From positions 1 to 45,011 of the forward strand of contig JAJDZN010000001.1 in assembly GCA_022824585.1 (NCBI GenBank): a DNA stretch of 45,011 nt. Direction: 5' to 3'. Source of the DNA: Bryobacterales bacterium. GTDB lineage: Bacteria > Acidobacteriota > Terriglobia > Bryobacterales > UBA6623. The translations under genes were made by a program, and so were the position numbers. This document shows, piece after piece, positions 6,600-14,959 of this stretch. Position 1 is the first letter of the stretch. The number at the start of each line of letters is the position of its first letter. The notes below the pieces were generated by a model. That model was not told where the DNA came from and did no database searches. It was given only the letters and a program-made list of their open reading frames with translations.

Positions 6600-8096
6600 A
6601 TGAGAGTCTTGCGTCTAGCGAAATACGGAGCTGTTGGCCTCGCCCTCTTGCTGCTGGCCAGCACGACCTATGGTCAACAGCTCGATCGATACGGCGGGTT
6701 CCTCGATGTCAAGGGCCAGCGAACCGGTTTCTTCCACACGGAGCGAATCAGCGATCGCTGGTGGCTGGTCACTCCCGACGGGCACGGCTTCTTTGGCATC
6801 GGCATCAGTCATCCGATCACGAGCATGTCGGAGGGCGCCATCACATTTGCCTATGGCGGAAGTCAAGAAGAATGGATGCGCGACGGACTCCGCAAGATGC
6901 GCGAACTGGGTTTCAACTCAGTCTGGTCCGGACCCTACAGCCTTGAGCGCATTCGCTTCGGCAACATCGACGCGGGCCTAGCGGACAAGATCTACCGCGA
7001 GGCCGAGATCCCCTACGCGATCCATGTTCCCTTGATAAAGCATCAGGTCGAGCTAAAACCCGGCGAGAATCGTCCCGATGTCTTCAGCGCCGAGTATCGG
7101 CGATATGTCAGCGAGCAGGTCGCCAAGCGTGTAGCGCCGAACCGCGACAATCCGTGGATTCTCGGCTACTACTACGGCTACGGGTCGTTCATGCGCGAGG
7201 AGCTCTGGATCAACCAGACCCTTTCCTACGAGCCTGGAAGCCCCGGCCGGGAGCGCCTGTTCGATGTTCTCGAGCAACGTTATCGCGGCGACATCTCGAG
7301 ATTCAACGCCGTCTACAGAACGAGTTTCGCCTCGTTCTCGGACCTACGGAAGAATGGCTCGCTGAGCTATCCGCGTTGGATCTCGGCCGTCAAGGCCGGC
7401 GAACCCCTGCCTGCGCGGGCCGGTTCGAAGAACATCCTCGCTGATGCGGAGGCACTGCTTGGTGAAATCGTCGAACAGCTCCACAAGGTCTCGCACGACG
7501 AGATCCGCAAGCATGACCCGAATCACATGGTGCTGGGCTCCTACGTCAAGCACACGACTTATACGAAAGGGATCTGGAAGCGGATCGCACCCTACGTCGA
7601 CTCCCTTGGCCCACAAGACCTCAGTGACGTAAACCCGATTAAGCCCAGCGTCGCAGCCACGGGTGTGCCGGCAGTGCTGAGCGATCAGGAGTTCGGAAAC
7701 GTGTATCCACTCGTTCTTCAAGGCAGGGCGGGAACGCCAGGGGCCGTCCCGGACCACGTTGACCGCCGAGTCCTATACGACATGCTGGCGGGCCGCATCG
7801 CTCGGGACCCCGACTTCATTGGCGTGTCTTTCTGTGCTGTGCTCTACGATCAGTCTCATTGGCGGCGGGCCTACGACCGCGGCCAGCCAGGATTCTTCAA
7901 TATCGACGGCGAGCCGAACCAGAGCCTTGTGGAAACGGTCCGCGACGCGAATCAACGGATCCTTGACTCGCTCCGCGAGCCCCTCGACGAAGCTGAGATC
8001 GCCGAGCTCCACCGTTCTTACATCGAGACGAGAGCCGCATACCGCCGTGTTATGGAACGGCGATTCGCCTTGCTGAAGAAGCATGCGGACGAATAG
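6600..8096 (+). CDS. Secreted agarase-like glycoside hydrolase (TIM-barrel)
   Basis: A 498-residue exported protein with a Sec signal peptide (RLAKYGAVGLALLLLAS, cleavage near residue 25). The segment WWLVTPDGHGFFGIGISH near the mature N-terminus is typical of the agarase-like (GH50/GH42-like) TIM-barrel group acting on galactan-type polysaccharides. Later stretches such as GYYYGYGSFMREELW, DPNHMVLGSY and the carboxylate-containing LSDQEFG fit substrate-binding and acid/base positions of such barrels, but I cannot assign the catalytic pair. The start at 6600 is chosen because it gives a clean signal peptide; an earlier in-frame start at 6534 would add 22 residues before it. It heads a run of codirectional catabolic genes. 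The exact GH family is uncertain. Confidence 0.65.
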   Translation: MRVLRLAKYGAVGLALLLLASTTYGQQLDRYGGFLDVKGQRTGFFHTERISDRWWLVTPDGHGFFGIGISHPITSMSEGAITFAYGGSQEEWMRDGLRKMRELGFNSVWSGPYSLERIRFGNIDAGLADKIYREAEIPYAIHVPLIKHQVELKPGENRPDVFSAEYRRYVSEQVAKRVAPNRDNPWILGYYYGYGSFMREELWINQTLSYEPGSPGRERLFDVLEQRYRGDISRFNAVYRTSFASFSDLRKNGSLSYPRWISAVKAGEPLPARAGSKNILADAEALLGEIVEQLHKVSHDEIRKHDPNHMVLGSYVKHTTYTKGIWKRIAPYVDSLGPQDLSDVNPIKPSVAATGVPAVLSDQEFGNVYPLVLQGRAGTPGAVPDHVDRRVLYDMLAGRIARDPDFIGVSFCAVLYDQSHWRRAYDRGQPGFFNIDGEPNQSLVETVRDANQRILDSLREPLDEAEIAELHRSYIETRAAYRRVMERRFALLKKHADE

Positions 8097-8264
8097 CCGC
8101 TGGGCTGACTCGATGGCACCTTCTTTCTTGGCCGAGACAACGGAGCCAAGCGGAGCGGCCGTGTTTTCGGCAAACGGGCTACAATATGCGTGTCGATCAG
8201 ACCAGCGGGTTCGTAAGACCGCGACAACGCCCGCCAACCAAAACCCACGAGGCGTTCACTGGCT

Positions 8265-10748
8265 GTGTGGCCCAGAATTCAGCGAGCGAGAAAGCCTAGC
8301 AGCGTTCGCCTGTTTCGCGGGACAGCTTTGCTTGCATTGCCACTGGCACCGGTGACCCTGCCGGGTGCCGAGGCCGGCGTCGACTTCACCCGCGACATCC
8401 GTCCGATTCTCTCGGAAAAGTGTTTTCGCTGCCATGGTCCCGACGAGGCGGCCCGGTTAGGCGGACTTCGACTCGACGAATACGCCGGGGCCGTTAAGGA
8501 GCGGGCCGGCAGGAAGGCAATCGCGCCAGGGGCTCCGGAGGCGAGCGAGGTGATCGCGCGGGTCAAGACCGACGATCCGGCGCGCAGGATGCCGCTCGGG
8601 GGAGACCCTCTGACGGAAGGGCAAATCAGCCTGTTGGAAGAGTGGATATCGGCGGGCGCGAAGTACGAGCGCCACTGGGCCTACGAGAAGCCCGAACGCC
8701 CGCAGCTGCCTCCGGTTTCGGAGACAGCGTGGGTGCGCAACCCGATTGACCGATTCATCCTGAACAGGCTCGACGAGGCGGGACTCGAGCCTTCCGGTGG
8801 AGCCGATCCCGCAGTGTTGATGCGGCGGCTGTATCTAGACCTGATCGGGATCCCGCCGACGCCCGAGCAGATTGACGACTTTCTCGCGAGTCCCACCGAC
8901 AAGGCTTACCGAGAAAAAGTGGAAGAGTTGCTCGAGTTGCCGCAATACGGCGAGCACTGGGCGCGGCACTGGCTCGACCTCGCCCGCTATGCGGACTCCA
9001 ATGGGTATCAGCACGATGACCCGCGACAGATCTGGGCTTACCGAGACTGGGTTGTGCGGGCGTTCAACGACGATATGCCGTTTGACCAGTTCACGGTCGA
9101 GCAATTGGCGGGGGATCTGCTCACAGAGCCTTCCCTAAGTCAGCTGATCGCGACCGGTTTTCACCGCAACACGCCGATGAACGGGTCGGGCGGTTCGAAA
9201 GTTGACAAGGTTCGCAATGCCATGCTGGTCGACCGGGTTAACACGACCGCGACGGTTTGGCTGGGCAGCACGCTCGGCTGTGCGCAGTGCCACACGCACA
9301 AGTACGACCCTTTCACGATCGAGGAATACTATCGCTTCTACGCGTACTTCGACCGCGGGATCGACGAAACGGTGTTGGCCGGCGGGGGCAATACGCGCAA
9401 GTTCTACGTCGGGGCCCAAGTCGAGCTGCCCGTTTCCGTGGGTCGGCGGTCGCGGTATTCCGCCGTGAAGGCTCAGCACGAATACCTCAAGATGATGATT
9501 GGCCAGGCAGAGTTCGAAGCGATCGCGCACCTGCCGAAGTGGGAGGAGCAGCAGGCCAGCAATCGCAAGCTGCGACCGTTGGTCATCAGCGCCCTTGCGA
9601 AGCCTAAAGAAGCGCGCACGGAGTCGGACAACAACGTGATCCGGGACGCCTTCCTGAACACGCGACCTGAAGTTGCCGAACCGAGAAAGGAACTGGCGAA
9701 GCTAGCCGCGCGGATGAAGGCTCTGGCCCCACCGACGACGCTGATCATGGCCGATAAGCCGGGCCCGGTCCAGAGCTACCTGCTCAAGCGCGGCCAGATT
9801 GGCGCCCATGGCAAGGTGGTCGAGCCCGGGATGCCCGCGGCGCTGCACACGCTCGACTCGGATCTGCCCCGCAATCGCCTGGGACTGGCGAAGTGGATCA
9901 CCTCGGCCGAGAATCCCCTAACGGCGCGGGTGACCGTCAATCGACTGTGGGCGGAGGTGTTTGGGCGTGGGATTGTCCCTACGGCCGAGGACTTCGGCCG
10001 GCAAGGCGACTCCCCGACGCATCCGGAGCTGCTGGATTGGCTTGCGGTGGAGTTCGTCGAGCGAGGCTGGTCCATCAAGAACATCGTTCGCATGATCGTG
10101 ACATCGTCGACCTACCGGCAGACATCGCGCGGATCACCGGAGCTGTTGGAGCGGGATCCGGACAACACGCTCTTGGCAGTGGGGCCGCGTTTCCGTCTAC
10201 CGGCCGAAGCGATTCGGGATTCGCTGCTTGCGGCAGGCGGCCTGTTGTCTCTTAAGGTAGGCGGCCCCCCGGTCCACCCGCCGCAGCCTGAAGGGCTATG
10301 GAAGGAGATCAGCACCGCAACCGATCCCAATTACCCGACGTCGGAGGGCGAGGACCGGCACCGTCGCGGGCTGTACACTTTCCTTCGTCGGGGAGCGCCG
10401 TACCCCAGCTTCATCACATTCGACGCTTCTACTCGACAAGAGTGCGTCGCCACGCGAGCCCGCACCAACTCGCCGCTTCAGGCCCTGACGCTGCTGAACG
10501 ACCCGTCCTACGTCGAGGTTGCGGACGCGCTGGCAAAGCTCGTCATGGACTTGCCGGCGGCTTCCGACAAGGATCGACTTGTCTACGCCTTCCGGCGCAC
10601 GGTGACCCGGGTCCCCAGCGCGGCCGAGCTTCAGGAACTCACTCGCCTGCTCGAGGAGTTCCGCGGAACGTCGGATGATGAGTCCGAAGCCTGGACCTCG
10701 CTAGCGCGGGTCCTGCTGAACTTGGACGAAACCATTACCAAGAGCTGA
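8265..10748 (+). CDS. Planctomycete-type cytochrome / DUF1549 / DUF1553 protein
   Basis: An 827-residue exported protein of the PSCyt1-DUF1549-DUF1553 architecture, abundant in Planctomycetota, Verrucomicrobiota and Acidobacteriota and usually encoded directly before a DUF1501 gene. A signal peptide covers about residues 1-37. A c-type haem motif CFRCH is at 53-57 and a second CAQCH at 339-343. DUF1549 spans roughly 155-360 (start NPIDRFILNRLDEAGL) and DUF1553 roughly 530-800 (NRLGLAKWITSAENPL, NRLWAEVFGRGIV, TSSTYRQ). The start is GTG at 8265 with GAGG upstream. It is shorter than many relatives (often 900-1100), with the reduction in the middle. A periplasmic redox role linked to polysaccharide breakdown is a common proposal, not proven. 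Confidence 0.92.
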   Translation: MWPRIQRARKPSSVRLFRGTALLALPLAPVTLPGAEAGVDFTRDIRPILSEKCFRCHGPDEAARLGGLRLDEYAGAVKERAGRKAIAPGAPEASEVIARVKTDDPARRMPLGGDPLTEGQISLLEEWISAGAKYERHWAYEKPERPQLPPVSETAWVRNPIDRFILNRLDEAGLEPSGGADPAVLMRRLYLDLIGIPPTPEQIDDFLASPTDKAYREKVEELLELPQYGEHWARHWLDLARYADSNGYQHDDPRQIWAYRDWVVRAFNDDMPFDQFTVEQLAGDLLTEPSLSQLIATGFHRNTPMNGSGGSKVDKVRNAMLVDRVNTTATVWLGSTLGCAQCHTHKYDPFTIEEYYRFYAYFDRGIDETVLAGGGNTRKFYVGAQVELPVSVGRRSRYSAVKAQHEYLKMMIGQAEFEAIAHLPKWEEQQASNRKLRPLVISALAKPKEARTESDNNVIRDAFLNTRPEVAEPRKELAKLAARMKALAPPTTLIMADKPGPVQSYLLKRGQIGAHGKVVEPGMPAALHTLDSDLPRNRLGLAKWITSAENPLTARVTVNRLWAEVFGRGIVPTAEDFGRQGDSPTHPELLDWLAVEFVERGWSIKNIVRMIVTSSTYRQTSRGSPELLERDPDNTLLAVGPRFRLPAEAIRDSLLAAGGLLSLKVGGPPVHPPQPEGLWKEISTATDPNYPTSEGEDRHRRGLYTFLRRGAPYPSFITFDASTRQECVATRARTNSPLQALTLLNDPSYVEVADALAKLVMDLPAASDKDRLVYAFRRTVTRVPSAAELQELTRLLEEFRGTSDDESEAWTSLARVLLNLDETITKS

Positions 10749-12142
10749 TGGCCATGGAGCTTCAACGGCGAGCATTCTTGCGAGCCGGCGCCGCCGGCCT
10801 CGGCTCGATCGCCCTGCGGTCGCTGCTCACGGCGGACGAAAGCGCGGTCGTCGCACCGCACTTCGCCCCCAGGGCAAAGCACATCATCTTCCTGCACATG
10901 GTCGGCGGTCCGTCACAGGTCGATTTGCTCGACCCGAAGCCGGCACTTGCCAGATTCGAGGGCAAGCCCATGCCCGACAGCATCTTGGAGGGCAAGCAGT
11001 TCGCCTTTGTGCCCAAGGGCGCGGGGGCTCTGGCGTCGCCGTACAAGTTCGCGCGGCACGGTGAGTCCGGCATTTGGTTCTCCGAACTCATGCCCCACTT
11101 GGCAGAGCGCGCGGATGATTTGACCGTTGTCCGCTCGATGCAGACCGACGAGTTCAACCATGGCGCCGGCGAGCTCTTCCTCCATACAGGCTTCGGGCGC
11201 CTGGGTAGGCCGACTTTTGGCTCGTGGGTCTCGTATGGTCTGGGCTCGCTCAGTGATACCCTGCCGACCTTCGTCGTAATGGCGAACGGAGCCAACGCGT
11301 GCGGCAACAGCGCATGGGGGAGCGGCTTCCTGCCCAGCGTCCACCAAGGCGTCAAGTTCCGCTCCGGGGAGGAACCGGTCCACTACCTTGCGAATCCAGG
11401 CGGAGTCAATCGAGACCGGCAAAGACAAGTGGTCAATGGGGTGTCCGCGCTTAATCGGCTGGCACAGGAGCGCTACGAGGACCCCGAGATCGCTACACGG
11501 ATCGCACAGTACGAGATGGCGTTCCGGTTGCAGGCGTCAGGCCCAGAGCTGATGCAAATCGAGAACGAGCCGCAGCACGTGCTCGAAGCCTATGGGGCAG
11601 AGCCAGGCGACGGTAGCTATGCCAGCATGTGCCTGCTCGGGCGGAGGATGGTCGAGCGAGGTGTGCGATTCGTGCAGATCATGCTGCGCGGCTGGGACCA
11701 CCACAGCGGCATCTACCGGCCAAACGCGCTGCCTCGCTCTTGCCGCGTCATGGACCGCCCGACCAGTGCCCTGATCGATGACTTGAAGCAACGCGGCTTG
11801 CTCGACGACACCCTAGTCATCTGGACAGGGGAGTTCGGCCGCACGCCGATGGTCCAGGCCATCTCCCCGCAGGGGTTCACGCAAGACCCTGGGCGCGATC
11901 ACCACAAGGACGGGTTCTCGCTGATCCTGGCTGGCGGCGGCATCCGGCCGGGGCTGACCTACGGAGCGACCGACGACTTCGGGTTCGAGCCGGCGGAAAA
12001 CCCAGTGCATGTGCATGATCTCCATGCGACCGCGCTCCATCTGCTTGGGATTGACCACACGAAGCTGACGTTCAGGCACCAAGGACGGAACTTTCGGCTC
12101 ACCGACGTTCACGGACGGGTCGTCAAAGGCCTGCTGGCGTAA
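10748..12142 (+). CDS. DUF1501 domain protein (alkaline phosphatase/sulfatase-like fold)
   Basis: A 464-residue protein of the DUF1501 family, whose fold resembles sulfatases and alkaline phosphatases. The N-terminus has a Tat-like signal (QRRAFLRAG). The family's opening block IIFLHMVGGPSQVDLLDPKP lies at about residues 46-65, and WTGEFGRTP and GRDHHKDGFS near 357-380. The start codon shares one base with the stop of the DUF1553 gene (TGATG at 10746-10750), so the two are translationally coupled and almost certainly work together. Another ATG lies two codons downstream. Substrate and activity are not established for the family. Confidence 0.93.
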   Translation: MAMELQRRAFLRAGAAGLGSIALRSLLTADESAVVAPHFAPRAKHIIFLHMVGGPSQVDLLDPKPALARFEGKPMPDSILEGKQFAFVPKGAGALASPYKFARHGESGIWFSELMPHLAERADDLTVVRSMQTDEFNHGAGELFLHTGFGRLGRPTFGSWVSYGLGSLSDTLPTFVVMANGANACGNSAWGSGFLPSVHQGVKFRSGEEPVHYLANPGGVNRDRQRQVVNGVSALNRLAQERYEDPEIATRIAQYEMAFRLQASGPELMQIENEPQHVLEAYGAEPGDGSYASMCLLGRRMVERGVRFVQIMLRGWDHHSGIYRPNALPRSCRVMDRPTSALIDDLKQRGLLDDTLVIWTGEFGRTPMVQAISPQGFTQDPGRDHHKDGFSLILAGGGIRPGLTYGATDDFGFEPAENPVHVHDLHATALHLLGIDHTKLTFRHQGRNFRLTDVHGRVVKGLLA

Positions 12143-12155
12143 GAATCGCATAGCT

Positions 12156-13061
12156 ATGAAGAAGGACATCACCCTGACGAGAAGGGGCTTTCTCGCCGGT
12201 TCCGCGTGCGCCTTGCCCCTCGGATCTGCGTCCGGCCAAACCACTTGGCGGCCCTTGTTCGATGGCGAAACGCTTGACGGCTGGCGCGCGATTCATCGTC
12301 TGCCGGTGTCTAGGAATCCGGGCGGGCCGTCTCCGCCAACGGACTCCCCGCGGTACCGGAAGGCCCTTGTGAGCAAGGGCGACTGGAGAGTCGTCGGTGG
12401 AGCCATCACGGGCGGGCAAGAGCCGCCAGGATCCGGCGTCGGGGGCTACCTGATCACCGATGAGAAGTTCGCCGATTTCGAGCTCAGCCTCGAGGCGAAT
12501 CCAGACTGGGGAGTCGACACCGGAATCATGATTCGCGCAACGGGCCTCGGAAGCCAAGGCTTTCAGGTTCTCGTGGACCACCGCGAGGGCGGCAACGTCG
12601 GTTCCTTTTACGGCAACGGCATCGGCGGCTTCAACACCCGGCAGTTCGGGTTCAAGGCGAAGAAAGACTCGAGCGGAAAAGTCATCGGTATGACTCCGAT
12701 CGCCTACGGAGACTTGAACCCTCCGCTCGACCCGGGCGAGAGCGAGGCGACTTGGTCGGCTGGGCCCGAAGCGTTCTTCGAGACCTGGCGCTTCGGTGAG
12801 TGGAATGAAATCCGCATTCGCTGCGAAGGACGCCTGCCGATGCTCACGACGTGGGTCAACGGCAAAAAGATGGCTTCCGCCGACACGGGGAAAATGGTCG
12901 CGGCCGGCTATGATGCGGAGGCCGTGGCGTCGCTGCTTGGCCGCGCCGGTCACATCGCGCTGGAAGTCCACAACAGCGGACAGGGCGATCGCCTGGGAGC
13001 GGAGCGCTGGCTTCCGGGCAGAGTCTGTCGCTGGCGGCGTATTCGCCTGAGAGAACTCTGA
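12156..13061 (+). CDS. DUF1080 (3-keto-glycoside hydrolase-like) exported protein
   Basis: A 301-residue protein with a Tat signal (TRRGFLAGSACALPL) followed by the typical DUF1080 opening WRPLFDGETLDGWRA. This concanavalin-like beta-sandwich family contains enzymes that cleave 3-keto-disaccharides or 3-keto-glycosides. Later segments GGYLITDEKFADFELSLE, DTGIMIRA and FYGNGIGGF are also characteristic. It starts 13 bp after the DUF1501 stop, so it is in the same operon. With the Gfo/Idh/MocA protein at 35612 it could belong to an oxidise-then-cleave route for glycosides, but that link across 22 kb is inference. Confidence 0.88.
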   Translation: MKKDITLTRRGFLAGSACALPLGSASGQTTWRPLFDGETLDGWRAIHRLPVSRNPGGPSPPTDSPRYRKALVSKGDWRVVGGAITGGQEPPGSGVGGYLITDEKFADFELSLEANPDWGVDTGIMIRATGLGSQGFQVLVDHREGGNVGSFYGNGIGGFNTRQFGFKAKKDSSGKVIGMTPIAYGDLNPPLDPGESEATWSAGPEAFFETWRFGEWNEIRIRCEGRLPMLTTWVNGKKMASADTGKMVAAGYDAEAVASLLGRAGHIALEVHNSGQGDRLGAERWLPGRVCRWRRIRLREL

Positions 13062-13294
13062 GGCCAACAAGACGACGGCTTCTTCGCTCTGAACTACCGC
13101 GGATGTAGCAAGGGCGCAGGCGATTGTCGTGCTGGCTCTGGACCTGAGAGACCGCTGTATATAAGGAAAACCGGCACAGAGCCCGTATTTGCGTCGGACG
13201 ATATCTAAGTCTCTGAAAAATAAGGCGCCACCACGTTCCGAGCCTTCCCGCTCTGGAGAGTGCGGGCTGGCACCGTGGCCGGTTCGTCCGGCGA

Positions 13295-14581
13295 ATGGGG
13301 AGTGTCGTAAGCTGGCAGATCGTGCCCACGCGTCACAAAGTGCTGGGGTATCTGTTCGTGTTGATGCTCATCACGTACTTGGACAGGGTATGCTTCAGCA
13401 CGACGGCCGGCGCCATGGCGGATGAACTGGGCCTTTCGCTGGAACAGATTGGGATGGCCGGTTCGTTCTTCGTCCTCGGCTACGTGCTCTTCGAAATCCC
13501 GGGCGGCTGGCTGGCCGACCGCTACGGCGCGCGGATGATGTTGACGAGAATCGTGGTCTGGTGGTCAGCCTTCACCGCCCTGACAGGCGCGGCATGGAAC
13601 TTCACGGCGCTGGTGGCGATCCGCTTCCTGTTCGGCTGCGGAGAGGCCGGCGCGTTCCCGGGATCGACCTCGGCCATCGCGCGCTGGTTCCCGCGGCACG
13701 AGCTCGGCCGCGCTCAGTCGATCGTAATGTTCGGCAGTCGAATTGGCTTCGCCATGACGTCGTGGGTCGTGATCGCGCTGATGACCGCCCACGGCTGGCG
13801 CTCTGTGTACTGGATCTTCGCGGTGCTCGGCCTTGCATGGGCGGTCGGATGGGGCGCGTGGTTCCGCGACACGCCGGAGGGTCACGCCGGAGTGGACGAA
13901 GCAGAACTCGCCCTGATCCGCGAACACCGCCCTGCCGGCAGCCACGGATCGAAGATCCACTGGGGCGCGCTGCTGACGGAGCGGAATGTGTGGGCTCTGT
14001 GCGGGATGTACTCGGGCTACACCTGGGGACTGTACTTCTACATCCAGTGGCTACCAACCTATTTGGAGCGTGCCCGCGGGCTCGAGCTTCCCGAGATCGG
14101 CCCGATGGCGGCCGCGGTGCTGCTTTCCGGCGCGGCAGCTAACCTGCTCGGAGGATGGGTCAGTGACAGGTTGGTACCGCGCCTCGGCATCCGCGCGGCG
14201 CGAAGGATTCCGGCGATCGCCGGTTTACTGGCGGCCGGCGTCTTCCTAGCACTAGCGGCGACCACAAGCGACAACACGCTCTCGCTTGTCTTCCTCGGCC
14301 TCAGCTTCGGCTCGGCCGAACTGATTCTGGCGGTGACTTGGGCCACGTGCCTAGACATAGGCGGCTCTGCCGCGGGCGTCGTTTCCGGAACGATGAACTC
14401 GCTAGGCCAGGTCGGCGGCGCGCTGGCCCCGTGGCTCATCGGCCTAATGGTCGACCGCACCGGAAGTTGGCAGCCGCCGCTGCTGGTGTCATCGGCATAC
14501 TATTTAGGCAGCGCATTGCTTTGGCTACTGATCGAACCGAACCGTCGATTGAGAATCTCCCATGCCCAGCCCAGCGTTTGA
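13295..14581 (+). CDS. MFS transporter, ACS (anion:cation symporter) type
   Basis: A 428-residue 12-helix permease. The first helix holds VLGYLFVLMLITYLDRVCFS and the loop between helices 2 and 3 carries the MFS signature GGWLADRYGARMML. FLFGCGEAGAFPGSTSAIARWFP in helix 4 is characteristic of the ACS group that imports hexuronates, hexonates and similar sugar acids. It lies 233 bp after the DUF1080 gene on the same strand. That spacer contains a short GC stem-loop (13247-13266) about 30 bp before the start, so it may have its own control. The expected role is uptake of oxidised sugars released by the upstream secreted enzymes. The substrate is inferred from family and context. Confidence 0.9.
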   Translation: MGSVVSWQIVPTRHKVLGYLFVLMLITYLDRVCFSTTAGAMADELGLSLEQIGMAGSFFVLGYVLFEIPGGWLADRYGARMMLTRIVVWWSAFTALTGAAWNFTALVAIRFLFGCGEAGAFPGSTSAIARWFPRHELGRAQSIVMFGSRIGFAMTSWVVIALMTAHGWRSVYWIFAVLGLAWAVGWGAWFRDTPEGHAGVDEAELALIREHRPAGSHGSKIHWGALLTERNVWALCGMYSGYTWGLYFYIQWLPTYLERARGLELPEIGPMAAAVLLSGAAANLLGGWVSDRLVPRLGIRAARRIPAIAGLLAAGVFLALAATTSDNTLSLVFLGLSFGSAELILAVTWATCLDIGGSAAGVVSGTMNSLGQVGGALAPWLIGLMVDRTGSWQPPLLVSSAYYLGSALLWLLIEPNRRLRISHAQPSV

Positions 14582-14959
14582 AGACGCACCCTATGCCGCG
14601 CCGCCGGACGAGACCGATGTGAACCTGCGCGCCTACTTTGACGCGATAAGCGAGAGCAAGCTCAATCGCTTGGATCCGGAGTGGGACGACGCAGCGCTGC
14701 GAGAGTGGGACGGGAACTTTCGGAGCGACGGATCACTGATGATGGTCTGTTGCGACCGCGAGGTAGGAATCGACGAGTACCGCCAGGTGTTGCGGGAGTT
14801 TCTCGCGTTTCGCCGCTCAAGACAGCAACAACGCGGCGCTATCCGGAATTCGGCGCAAGAGGGTTAGACTGGATTCAGGAACTACCCTTCCCCGCAGCGC
14901 CCGGCAACATCAACGCCTTGATGACCACAGCCGAAGCCGCGCTCTGGGCCCAGCCATGA
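14562..14959 (+). pseudogene. Small hypothetical gene, apparently frameshifted
   Basis: An ORF starts at 14562, overlapping the end of the MFS gene by 20 bases, and reads naturally to about residue 85 (DETDVNLRAYFDAISESK, EVGIDEYRQVLREFLAFR). It then turns Gln/Arg-rich and stops at 14867. In the +2 frame a natural-looking continuation follows (RRYPEFGARGLDWIQELPFP, then GNINALMTTAEAALWAQP) and ends at 14959 in an ATGA overlap with the dsbD start. The coupling suggests this is the true end, with one indel between about 14805 and 14835. The corrected product would be about 132 residues. I do not recognise the family. Sequencing error, real decay or programmed frameshifting are all possible. Confidence 0.5.

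Noticed and set aside
12123..13070. 315-codon minus-strand ORF opposite the DUF1080 gene
   Set aside because: It lies fully antisense to a clear family member, with no domain or signal of its own.
13247..13266. Stem-loop before the MFS gene, considered as a terminator or riboswitch
   Set aside because: It is short with a mismatch, has no T-run and no further structure to match a known riboswitch.
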